Shown here piece by piece: positions 27,934 through 36,272 of a DNA stretch of 64,000 nt. Under the pieces are notes generated by a model. The model worked only from the letters and a program-made list of their open reading frames with translations. It had not been told where the DNA came from and searched no databases. The stretch's first letter is position 1, and every line of letters begins with the position of its first letter. The DNA lies in the NCBI GenBank assembly GCA_965219635.1, contig OZ244783.1, positions 2,728,001 through 2,792,000 on the forward strand, given 5' to 3'. Both the position numbers and the translations under genes were made by a program. Source of the stretch: JAPOXR01 sp965219635 (GTDB lineage: Bacteria; Pseudomonadota; Alphaproteobacteria; Rhodobacterales; Rhodobacteraceae).

Positions 27934-29086
27934 GTAAGCGATCAAAACACGCCGTGGGCTGTTTTGCTTGAACCGGCGCAACTGTCTGCGTGAGATGCCT
28001 CCAGCTTAATTGGAGGGCATCTATATGTCGACTGATTTGGTGAATTCAGCCACACCTGAGCAGCGTGGTGTTCGCAAGCGTCGCAGTGGGTCTGAATGGC
28101 GTGTGCTGTTTGCGGAATTCGAGCGCTGCGACGGTACGCAGGCAAGTTTTTGCGAGACCCGGGGAGTGGCACTGAATACGTTCCACCTCTGGCGCGGTCG
28201 GCTTGGCCTGGCTTCAGGGTCGGCATCGCCCGGTTCTGTTGGATTTGTGCAACTTTCGCCGCCGACGGTTTCGGGATGGGATGTCGAGTTGTCGCTGGGC
28301 GATGGTGTTGTTCTTCGCCTTAGGCGATCCTGATTCTTGGCGGATGGCCTGCCGGCAGCATCTGGCTTGCGACAGAACCTGCGGATATGCGCTGCAGCTT
28401 TGACGGGTTGAGTGCGCAAGTTTCAACCCATCCCGGCCAGAACCCTGCCAACTGCAAGTGGTTCGCTTTCTTCAATTGGCGCCGCACCATCGTCAAGGTT
28501 GTTTGGCTTTAAGCATGGCAGGTTATTCATCTGATCCAAGCGCCTCGAACAGGGTCCGTTCGCACCGGTCCCTGGACGGGGCTATGCGGCACTCTCGCTG
28601 TCGAGGATAGAGCTTTCGGCTTTGCTGGAAGGAATTGACATCACGGTGCGGCGCCACAGCCAGCGCCGCAGCCCCGCTATGGAGGTTGCTGTTGGCCAGT
28701 GGACGGCCCGGATGGCGAAGTAAGAGACTTCGGAGGTCATCGGTTGATCGGACTTACGGCTTTTCCTGAGCCGTGGTGTCAACTCGTCGACCCGGCTTTC
28801 CGGATAGGTGTCGATGCGCAACAGCACACCAGTCAGCAATACGTTTGGATCGGTCCTCTGCAACTCGCAGGTCTTGATCAATCCGTTGATGATGCCGTTG
28901 TTCTGTGTGCGCGCCTAGCTCCAGGCAAAAGGCCAGTTTCTTTGGCCGAACTTGGGCCCGCGCAGGGGATTTTCGAAATCATTATGCCGATATCGGCACG
29001 ATGATGTTGAGTGACCTGGCCATTGCGGGTTTCGACAAAAGCCTCATGGGCGCCGTAGCCGTCGCTGTTCGTGTTCCGGTGAAGTC
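27934..29086 (+). mobile_element. IS66-family relic, array unit 2
   Basis: This relic has the same left end (GTAAGCGATC) and order as in unit 1: accessory gene 28025-28333, a tnpB relic from 28324 with an extra base near 28500 that breaks the frame after TIVKVVW, and an inverted tnpC 3' relic (about 28881 to 28720). It lies at the same place relative to the ankyrin stop, so it was duplicated with the unit and did not insert twice. Confidence 0.7.
28025..28333 (+). CDS. IS66-type accessory protein TnpA (unit 2)
   Basis: A 102-aa near-identical copy of the unit 1 accessory protein, with ETRGVALNTFHLWRGRLG. Its ribosome site is inside the hairpin at 27994-28021. It is probably an orphan, as tnpB and tnpC are decayed. 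Confidence 0.7.
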   Translation: MSTDLVNSATPEQRGVRKRRSGSEWRVLFAEFERCDGTQASFCETRGVALNTFHLWRGRLGLASGSASPGSVGFVQLSPPTVSGWDVELSLGDGVVLRLRRS

Positions 29087-29125
29087 GCCGAGGATCAACA
29101 CATTGAATGGACCAGCCAACCTCAT
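29087..29125 (-). pseudogene. 5' fragment of the reductase gene (before ankyrin copy 3)
   Basis: The minus strand reads MRLAGPFNVLILG (Lys2 changed to Arg), a copy of the first codons of the gene at 20277-21350. Confidence 0.75.
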
Positions 29126-29561
29126 CTCCTTGTAATTCAGATCGTTGCCGCAGCTTCAGCAGGCAACTCGCAACTTCCGATTGGTGGCACGGGAATGGAA
29201 AAATTGCGGACCAGGGACAGTATTCCTGCAGGAACACCGAACTGAGGCGAAACCGAACAGCAAACAATTACCGGGTTCCTATTGTCCATCTGCTGATTTG
29301 CTTTCCTTCCAAGGCAGCTTGCCTGTCCGTCCCACCGCCAAGCCCAGTTGCCTTGCGCAAATTGCCAGTCGGGTGCCGTGTTTGCCAGAGCGATTGCACG
29401 ATCGCAGGCCGGCAACTCCCTTTCGGATTCCGGCATCATTGAAATGAGCCGACTAATTCACAGTTTCGCGACCCTCCTTGTCCGTCCGAATTGTAGCAGA
29501 CACAACGAGACTGGGCTCTTGGCCACTGTAGCAATGAGACAGAAATGGGAGGACTCAGGTC
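29126..29561 (+). repeat. Leader of the ankyrin array, copy 3
   Basis: The same leader as before the other copies, with a short deletion (GGTGGCACGGG where others read GGTGGAATATCACGGG) and an extra GAGGCGAAACCGAA block shared with copies 4 and 5. Confidence 0.75.
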
Positions 29562-32219
29562 ATGGAAACTGCAAGAAACGCGAACTCACCAATGCGAGGT
29601 GTAATCTATGCAACGGCCGCGTGGCTAGCAATGTCCGGAGTCAGTCATGGGCAGGCCGATTGTGGAGACTGGAATAGACGAGAGTTCTTTGAAAATGCCA
29701 CCATCTCCGATGTCGAACGCTGCGTTTTGGCCGGAGCCGAAATCGAAGCTCGCGATAACGATGGTTGGACCCCGATCTTCTGGGCAGCAAGGTATGGCAA
29801 TACGAAAATTTTGGTCGCCCTGCTCGACGCAGGTGCAGACTTCTCGGCTCGCGACAAAAACGGAAATTCACCGCTTCATGTGGTGGCCGAATATGGCGAT
29901 GCCGAAATGGTCGCTGCCATGCTGAGGGCCGGGGCCGAAATCGAGAACCGCAACAACCTTGGTGTTACCCCTCTGTTTGATGCGTCACTTGGTAACATGA
30001 GCACCCTGACCGCTCTTTTGGACGCGGGCGCTGACATCAAGGCGCGCATGAACGATGGTCGGTCACCTCTTCACTTCATGGCCATCCGCGGCACAGCAGA
30101 GATGATCGCTGTCTTGTTGAGCGCCGGCGCCGAAATCGAAGCGCGCGACAATGATGGCTGGACCCCGATCTTCTGGGCAGCAAGGTTAGGCAATGGGGAG
30201 GCTTTTGGCGCCCTGCTCGACGCAGGCGCAGACTTCTCGGCTCGCGATAATGACGGGAAAGTACCTCTTCACGCGGCGGCCGCATATGGCGATGCCGAAA
30301 TGGTCACTGCCATGTTGAGCGCAGGCGCCGAAATCGAAGCTCGCGACAATAATGGCGGGACCCCGTTAATTTACGCGTCAATTAATGAAACGGATACCCT
30401 AATGGTCCTGCTGAAAGCTGGCGCCGACATCAATGCTCGCAGCAACGATGGAATGTTACCCATTCATGCGGTGGCCGCGCAGGGAACCGCCGCAATGGTT
30501 GATGCCATGTTGAGCGCTGGCGCCGAAATCGAAGCTCGCGACAATAATGGCTGGACCCCAATCTTCTGGGCAGCAAGGTTGGGCAATACGAAAGCTTTGG
30601 GCGCCCTGCTCGAAGCAGGTGCGGACTTCTCGGCTCGCGATAATGACGGGAGAGTACCTCTTCACTTGGCGGCCGCACATGGCGATGCCGAAATGGTCAC
30701 TGCCATGTTGCGCGCCGGCGCCGAAATCGAAGCTCGCAACAATAGTGGCGGGACCCCGTTAATGTACGCGTCAATTAATGAAACGGATACCTTAATCGTC
30801 CTGCTGAATGCTGGCGCCGACATCAATGCTCGCAGCAACAATGGAAAGTTACCCATTCATGCGGTGGCCGCGCTGGGAACCGCCGCAATGGTTGATGCCA
30901 TGTTGAATGCCGGTGCCAAAATCGAGGCTCGGGACAATGATGGCTGGACCCCGATCTTCTGGGCAGCGGCGGAAGGCAATAGGGAAGTTCTGGTCGCCCT
31001 GCTTGACGCAGGTGCAGACTTCTCGGCTCGCGATAATGACGGGAGATCACCTCTGCACTTGGTGGCCGTAGAAGGCGATGCCGAAATGGTCACTGCCATG
31101 TTGAGCGCCGGGGCCGATATTGAAGTCCGTGATAATGACGGTTTTACCCCTCTGTTTCTGGCGTCACTTGGTGAAACAGGGACCATGATCGCCCTGCTGA
31201 ATGCTGGCGCCGACATCAATGCTCGCGGCAACGATGGAAGGCTACCCATTCATGTGGTGGCCGCGGACGGAAATGCCGCAATGGCTGCCGCACTGTTGAA
31301 TGCTGGATCCGACATTGAGGTTCGCGACAATTCTGGTCGGACCCCGATCATGTGGGCAGCTAACTTTGGCACTAAGGATGTTCTGGGTGTACTGGTTGAC
31401 GCTGGCGCAGATGTTTTGGCCCGAGACCAATGGGATTTGGCCGTACTCCACTATGCGGCGTTCAATGCGGCAGAAGCAATGGCAGTATTGCTGGACGCTG
31501 GTGCTGAAATCGAAGCCCGTAACAATGAAGGCTGGACCCCGCTGATATACGCGTCAATTGTTGAAACGGATACCTTGATTGTCCTGCTGAATGCTGGCGC
31601 CGACGTCAATGCTCGCGGCAACGATGGAAGATTACCCATTCATGTGGTGGCCGCTCAGGGAACCGCCGCGATGGTTGATGCCATGTTGAAAGCCGGTGCC
31701 GATATTGAGGCTCGCGACTATTCTGCTCGGACCCCGATCATGTGGGCGGCGCAGCAAGGCACTACGGATGGTCTGGGCGTACTGCTTGACGCTGGCGCTC
31801 GCATCCTGGCCCGAGACCAACAGGATCGAACAGCACTTCACCATGCGGCGTTCAATACAGCAGAAATGGTAACGGCATTGCTGGACGCAGGTGCGGACCA
31901 CTCCGTTCGCGACATTGATGGAAGGCAGCCTCTCCACGCTGTGGCCTTGTATGGCAAAGTGGCAATGGTCACTGACCTGTTGGATGCCGGAGCTAACATT
32001 GAAGCTCGCGATAATGGTAGCTGGACTGCGCTTCTTCATGCGGCGCGTGAAGGTAGAGCTGAAATGCTGACAGCGCTTGTGAACGCTGGTGCGAACGTCG
32101 ATGTCTACAACTACGTGGGCAAATCACCCTTGGATCTGGCGCTGGAACACGACGGATTGGTGGACACAGATGCCCTCAGGCTGTTGCGCGACTTGAGTTC
32201 TCAAGAGGACGGATCGTGA
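29562..32219 (+). CDS. Exported ankyrin-repeat protein, array copy 3 (885 aa)
   Basis: This is the longest member. The signal peptide ends SGVSHGQA; the cap has DCGDWNRREFFENATISDVERC; about 25 ankyrin repeats follow; the C-terminus is DLALEHDGLVDTDALRLLRD. The repeats comprise a limited set of modules also found in copies 2 and 4, in a different order and number, for example GADINARSNDGMLPIHAVAA, GADIEVRDNDGFTPLFLAS and GAEIEARDNNGWTPIFWAA. The N-terminal METARNANSPMRG groups it with copy 4. Export is expected; the function is unknown. Confidence 0.85.
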   Translation: METARNANSPMRGVIYATAAWLAMSGVSHGQADCGDWNRREFFENATISDVERCVLAGAEIEARDNDGWTPIFWAARYGNTKILVALLDAGADFSARDKNGNSPLHVVAEYGDAEMVAAMLRAGAEIENRNNLGVTPLFDASLGNMSTLTALLDAGADIKARMNDGRSPLHFMAIRGTAEMIAVLLSAGAEIEARDNDGWTPIFWAARLGNGEAFGALLDAGADFSARDNDGKVPLHAAAAYGDAEMVTAMLSAGAEIEARDNNGGTPLIYASINETDTLMVLLKAGADINARSNDGMLPIHAVAAQGTAAMVDAMLSAGAEIEARDNNGWTPIFWAARLGNTKALGALLEAGADFSARDNDGRVPLHLAAAHGDAEMVTAMLRAGAEIEARNNSGGTPLMYASINETDTLIVLLNAGADINARSNNGKLPIHAVAALGTAAMVDAMLNAGAKIEARDNDGWTPIFWAAAEGNREVLVALLDAGADFSARDNDGRSPLHLVAVEGDAEMVTAMLSAGADIEVRDNDGFTPLFLASLGETGTMIALLNAGADINARGNDGRLPIHVVAADGNAAMAAALLNAGSDIEVRDNSGRTPIMWAANFGTKDVLGVLVDAGADVLARDQWDLAVLHYAAFNAAEAMAVLLDAGAEIEARNNEGWTPLIYASIVETDTLIVLLNAGADVNARGNDGRLPIHVVAAQGTAAMVDAMLKAGADIEARDYSARTPIMWAAQQGTTDGLGVLLDAGARILARDQQDRTALHHAAFNTAEMVTALLDAGADHSVRDIDGRQPLHAVALYGKVAMVTDLLDAGANIEARDNGSWTALLHAAREGRAEMLTALVNAGANVDVYNYVGKSPLDLALEHDGLVDTDALRLLRDLSSQEDGS

Positions 32220-32301
32220 ATGGGCCGGAATAGGTTCATTTGGTCAATTCTTGCCAGGCAATGGAGCAAGCAGTTGTATCCATTAACTGTAATGGGAAAA
32301 T

Positions 32302-32355
32302 CCTGGAGCGAAGACCGTGGCAAACAGGCCGATTTCAGGCGATCTTCGCTCCAGG
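32302..32355 (+). terminator. Conserved stem-loop after ankyrin copy 3
   Basis: CCTGGAGCGAAGA and TCTTCGCTCCAGG pair perfectly over 13 bp around a 28-nt loop. Confidence 0.55.
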
Positions 32356-32443
32356 TATTCAAGGTTGCAGATATTCCTATCCGGCATCCATGTGAAATCC
32401 AGAGATCCTTGCATGCGAGACCGTTCTTGCACGCATTGCAACC

Positions 32444-32827
32444 GGCCCGGATGGCGAAGTTCGAGACTTCTGAGGTCATCGGTTGATCGGCTTAGCGGCG
32501 TTTCGTGAGCCGTGGCGTCAACTCCTCGACCCGGCTTTCCGGATTGGTGTCGATGCGCAACTGCACACCGGTCAGCTATACGTTTGGATCGATCCCCTGC
32601 AACTCGCAGGTCTTGATCAATCCGTTGATGATGCCGTTGTTCTGTGCGCGCGCCTAGCTCCAGGCAAAAGGCCAGTTTCTTTGGCCGAACTTGGGCCCGC
32701 GCAGGGGATTTTCGAAATCATTATGCCGATATCGGCCCGATGACGTTGAGTGACCTGGCCATTGCGGGTTTCGACAAAGGCCTCATGGGCGCCGTAGCCG
32801 TCGCTGTTCGTGTTCTGGTGAAGTCGC
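32444..32827 (+). mobile_element. Deleted IS66 relic, array unit 3
   Basis: The sequence jumps from GCATTGCAACCG (region before the IS left end in units 1 and 2) straight to GCCCGGATGGCGAAG, which in units 1 and 2 lies after tnpB. The IS left end, tnpA and tnpB are gone. Only the inverted tnpC 3' relic (LIKTCELQGIDPN on the minus strand) and the unidentified segment remain. Confidence 0.7.
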
Positions 32828-32866
32828 CGAGGATCAACACATTGAATGGACCAGCCAACCTCTTCT
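32828..32866 (-). pseudogene. 5' fragment of the reductase gene (before ankyrin copy 4)
   Basis: Same fragment as in the other units, but the start codon is mutated (ATG to AAG). Confidence 0.7.
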
Positions 32867-33305
32867 CCTTGTAATTCAGATCGTTGCCGCAGCTTCAGCA
32901 GGCAACTCGCAACTTCCGATTGGTGGAATATCACGGGAATGGAAAAATTGCGGACCAGGGACATGATTCCTGCAGGAACACCGAACTGAGGCGAAACCGA
33001 ACAGCAAACAATTACCGGGTTCCTATTGGCCAACTGCTGATTTGCTTTCCTTCCAAGGCAGCTTGCCTGTCCGTCCCACCGCCAAAACCAGTTGCCTTGA
33101 GCCAATTGCCAGTCGGGTGCCGTGTTTGCCAGAGCGATTGCGCGATCGCAGGCCGGCAACTCCCTTTCGGATTCCGGCATCATTCAAATGAGCCGACCAA
33201 TTCACAGTTTCGCGACCCTCCTTGTCCGTCCGAATTGAAGCAGACACAACGAGACTGGGCTCTTGGCCACTGTAGCAATGAGACAGAAATGGGAGGACTC
33301 AGGTC
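32867..33305 (+). repeat. Leader of the ankyrin array, copy 4
   Basis: The same leader, ending in GGGAGGACTCAGGTC before the ATG at 33306. Confidence 0.8.
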
Positions 33306-35180
33306 ATGGCAACTGCAAGAAACGCAAACTCACCAATGCGAGGTGTAATCTATGCAACGGCCGCGTGGCTAGCAATGTCCGGAGTCAGTCATGGGCAGGC
33401 CGATTGTGGAGACTGGAATAGACGAGAGTTCTTTGAAAATGCCACCATCTCCGATGTCGAACGCTGCGTTTTGGCAGGTGTGGATCTGGAAGAACGCAAC
33501 AAAGATGGTCGGACTCCGATCTTCTGGGCAGCAAAGTATGGCAATACGAAAATTCTGGTTGCCTTGCTTGACGCAGGAGCAGACATCTCGGCTCGCGACA
33601 AAAACGGAGTTTCACCGCTTCACGTGGTGGCCGAAAATGGCGATGCCGAAATGGTCGCTGCCATGCTGAGGGCCGGGGCCGACATCAATGCTCGCAGCAA
33701 CCGTGGTGTTACCCCTCTGTTTTATACGTCACTTGATAACATGAGCACCCTTACCGCTCTCTTGGACGCCGGTGCTGACATAAAGGCGCGCATGGACGAC
33801 GGACGGTCACCTCTTCACTTCATAGCCGCCCGCGGCACAGCAGAGATGATCGCTGCCATGTTGAGCGCCGGCGCCAAAATCGAAGCTCGCGACAATGATG
33901 GCTTGACCCCGATCTTCTGGGCAGCAAGGTTAGGCAATGCGGAAGCCTTGGGCGCCCTGCTCGACGCAGGTGCAGACTTCTCGGCTCGCGATAATGAAGG
34001 GAGAGTACCGCTTCACGTGGCGGCCGGATATGGCGATGCCGAAATGGTCACTGCCATGTTGCGCGCTGGGGCCGATATTGAAGTCCGTGATAATGACGGC
34101 TTTACCCCTCTGTTTCTGGCGTCACATGGTGAAACAGGGACCATGATCGCCCTGCTGAATGCTGGCGCCGACATCAATGCTCGCAGCAACAATGGAAGGT
34201 TACCCATTCATGCGGTGGCCGCGCAGGGAACCGCCGCAATGGTTGATGCCATGTTGAATGCCGGTGCCGCAATCGAGGCCCGGGACAATGAAGGCTGGAC
34301 CCCGATCTTCTGGGCAGCAAGGCATGGCAATACGGAAGTTCTGGTCGCCCTGCTCGACGCAGGTGCGGACTTCTCGGTTCGCGATAATGTCGGGAAATCA
34401 CCTCTGCACCTTGTGGCCGCATATGGCGACGCCGGAATGGTCACTGCTATGTTGCGCGCCGGAGCCGATATTGAAGTCCGTGATAATGACGGCTTTACCC
34501 CTCTGTTTCTGGCGTCACTTGGTGAAACAGGGACCATGATCGCCCTGCTGAGTGCTGGCGCCGACATCAATGCTCGCGGCAACGATGGAAGGCTACCCAT
34601 TCATGTGGTGGCCGCGGAAGGAAATGCCGCAATGGCTGCCGCACTGTTGAATGCTGGATCCGGTATTGAGGTTCGCGACAATTCTGGTCGGACCCCGATC
34701 ATGTGGGCAGCTAACCATGGCACTAAGGATGTTCTGGGTGTACTGATTGACGCTGGCGCAGACGTTTTGGCCCGAGACCAATGGGATTGGGCCGTGCTCC
34801 ACTATGCGGCGTTCAATACAGCAGACATGGTAACGGCATTGCTGGACGCAGGTGCGAACCACTCCGTTCGCGATATTGATGGAAGGCCGCCCCTACACGC
34901 TGTGGCCTTGTATGGCAAAGTGGCAATGGTCACTGCCCTGTTGGATGCCGGGGCTAACATTGAAGCTCGCGATAATGGTAGCTGGACTGCGCTTCTTCAT
35001 GCGGCGCGTGAAGGTAGAGCTGAAATGCTGACAGCGCTTGTGAACGCTGGTGCGAACGTCGATGTCTACAACTACGTGGGCAAATCACCCTTGGATCTGG
35101 CGCTGGAACACGACGGATTGGTGGACACAGATGCCCTCAGGCTGTTGCGCGACTTGAGTTCTCAAGAGGACGGATCGTGA
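33306..35180 (+). CDS. Exported ankyrin-repeat protein, array copy 4 (624 aa)
   Basis: The signal peptide and two-cysteine cap are nearly those of copy 3. About 17 repeats of 33 residues follow and the same C-terminal cap (DLALEHDGLVDTDALRLLRD). The module GADIEVRDNDGFTPLFLAS occurs twice with almost the same DNA, a sign of recent internal exchange. Close to the C-terminus, one module boundary joins DVLARDQWDWAVLHYAAFNTA directly to DMVTALLDAGANHSV, skipping the modules that lie between them in copies 2 and 3. An exported protein-binding role is likely; the target is unknown. Confidence 0.85.
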   Translation: MATARNANSPMRGVIYATAAWLAMSGVSHGQADCGDWNRREFFENATISDVERCVLAGVDLEERNKDGRTPIFWAAKYGNTKILVALLDAGADISARDKNGVSPLHVVAENGDAEMVAAMLRAGADINARSNRGVTPLFYTSLDNMSTLTALLDAGADIKARMDDGRSPLHFIAARGTAEMIAAMLSAGAKIEARDNDGLTPIFWAARLGNAEALGALLDAGADFSARDNEGRVPLHVAAGYGDAEMVTAMLRAGADIEVRDNDGFTPLFLASHGETGTMIALLNAGADINARSNNGRLPIHAVAAQGTAAMVDAMLNAGAAIEARDNEGWTPIFWAARHGNTEVLVALLDAGADFSVRDNVGKSPLHLVAAYGDAGMVTAMLRAGADIEVRDNDGFTPLFLASLGETGTMIALLSAGADINARGNDGRLPIHVVAAEGNAAMAAALLNAGSGIEVRDNSGRTPIMWAANHGTKDVLGVLIDAGADVLARDQWDWAVLHYAAFNTADMVTALLDAGANHSVRDIDGRPPLHAVALYGKVAMVTALLDAGANIEARDNGSWTALLHAAREGRAEMLTALVNAGANVDVYNYVGKSPLDLALEHDGLVDTDALRLLRDLSSQEDGS

Positions 35181-35262
35181 ATGGGCCGGAATAGGTTCAT
35201 TTGATGAGTTCCTGCCAGGCAATGGAGCAAGCAGTTGTATCCATTGACTGTAGTGGGGAAAT

Positions 35263-35316
35263 CCTGGAGCGAAGACCGTAGCAAACAGGCCGATTTCAGG
35301 CGATCTTCGCTCCAGG
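35263..35316 (+). terminator. Conserved stem-loop after ankyrin copy 4
   Basis: A perfect 13-bp stem (CCTGGAGCGAAGA with TCTTCGCTCCAGG), 82 bp after the stop. Confidence 0.55.
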
Positions 35317-35403
35317 TATTCAAGGTTGCAGATATTCCTATCCGGCATCCATGTGAAATCCAGAGATCCTTGCATGCGAGACCGTTCTTGCACGCATTGC
35401 AAC

Positions 35404-35788
35404 CGGCCCGGATGGCGAAGTTCGAGACTTCGGAGGTCATCGGTTGATCGGCTTAGCAGCATTTCGTGAGCCGTGGCGTCTACTCGTCGACCCAGCTTTC
35501 CGGATAGGTGTCGATGCGCAACAGCACACCGGTCAGCAATACGATTGGATCGATCTCCTGCAACTCGCAGGTCTTGATCAATCCGTTGATGATGCCGTCG
35601 TTCTGTGCGCGCGCTTAGCTCCAGGCAAAAGGCCAGTTTCTTTGGCCGAACTTGGGCCAGCGCAGGGGATTTTCGAAGTCATTATGCCGATATCGGCACG
35701 ATGATGTTGAGTGACCTGGCCATTGCGGGTTTCGACAAAGGCCTCATGGGCGCCGTAGCCGTCGCTGTTCGTGTTCCGGTGAAGTGGC
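35404..35788 (+). mobile_element. Deleted IS66 relic, array unit 4
   Basis: It carries the same deletion joint as unit 3 (GCAACCG to GCCCGGATGGCG), so units 3 and 4 descend from one deleted ancestor. The inverted tnpC 3' remnant is present. Confidence 0.7.
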
Positions 35789-35825
35789 CGAGGATCAACA
35801 CGTTGAATGGACCAGCCAACCTCAT
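35789..35825 (-). pseudogene. 5' fragment of the reductase gene (before ankyrin copy 5)
   Basis: The minus strand reads MRLAGPFNVLIL with the Lys2-to-Arg change also seen before copy 3. Confidence 0.7.
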
Positions 35826-36272
35826 CTCCTTGTAATTCAGATCGTTGCCGCAGCTTCAGCAGGCAACTTGCAACTTCCGATTGGTGGAATATCACGGGAA
35901 TGGAAAAATTGCGGACCAGGGACAGGATTCCTGCAGGAACACTGAACTGAGGCGAAACCGAACAGCAAACAATTACCGGGTTCCTATTGGCCATCTGCTG
36001 AATTGCTTTCCTTCCAAGGCAGCTTGCCTGTCCGACCCACCGCCAAAACAAACTGCCTTCCCCAAAATGGTTGGTCGCGTGCCGATAGTGACATGCGCGA
36101 TTGCACAATCGCAGGCTGGCAACCCCCGTCAGATTCTGGTGTCACTGAAGTGGCCTGATCAAGTCACAGTTTCGTGTCCCTGCTTGCCTGCCCAGATAGA
36201 CTTGGTCACAATGAAACCGGGCTCTTGTCCCCTGTAGCGATTCAGACTGGCAGAACTGGGAGGACCGGGATC
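35826..36272 (+). repeat. Leader of the ankyrin array, copy 5 (diverged)
   Basis: The first 220 bp or so match the other leaders closely; the rest diverges (from about 36050) but keeps recognisable blocks, ending CTGGGAGGACCGGGATC before the ATG. The break suggests that recent exchange stopped inside the leader. Confidence 0.7.
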
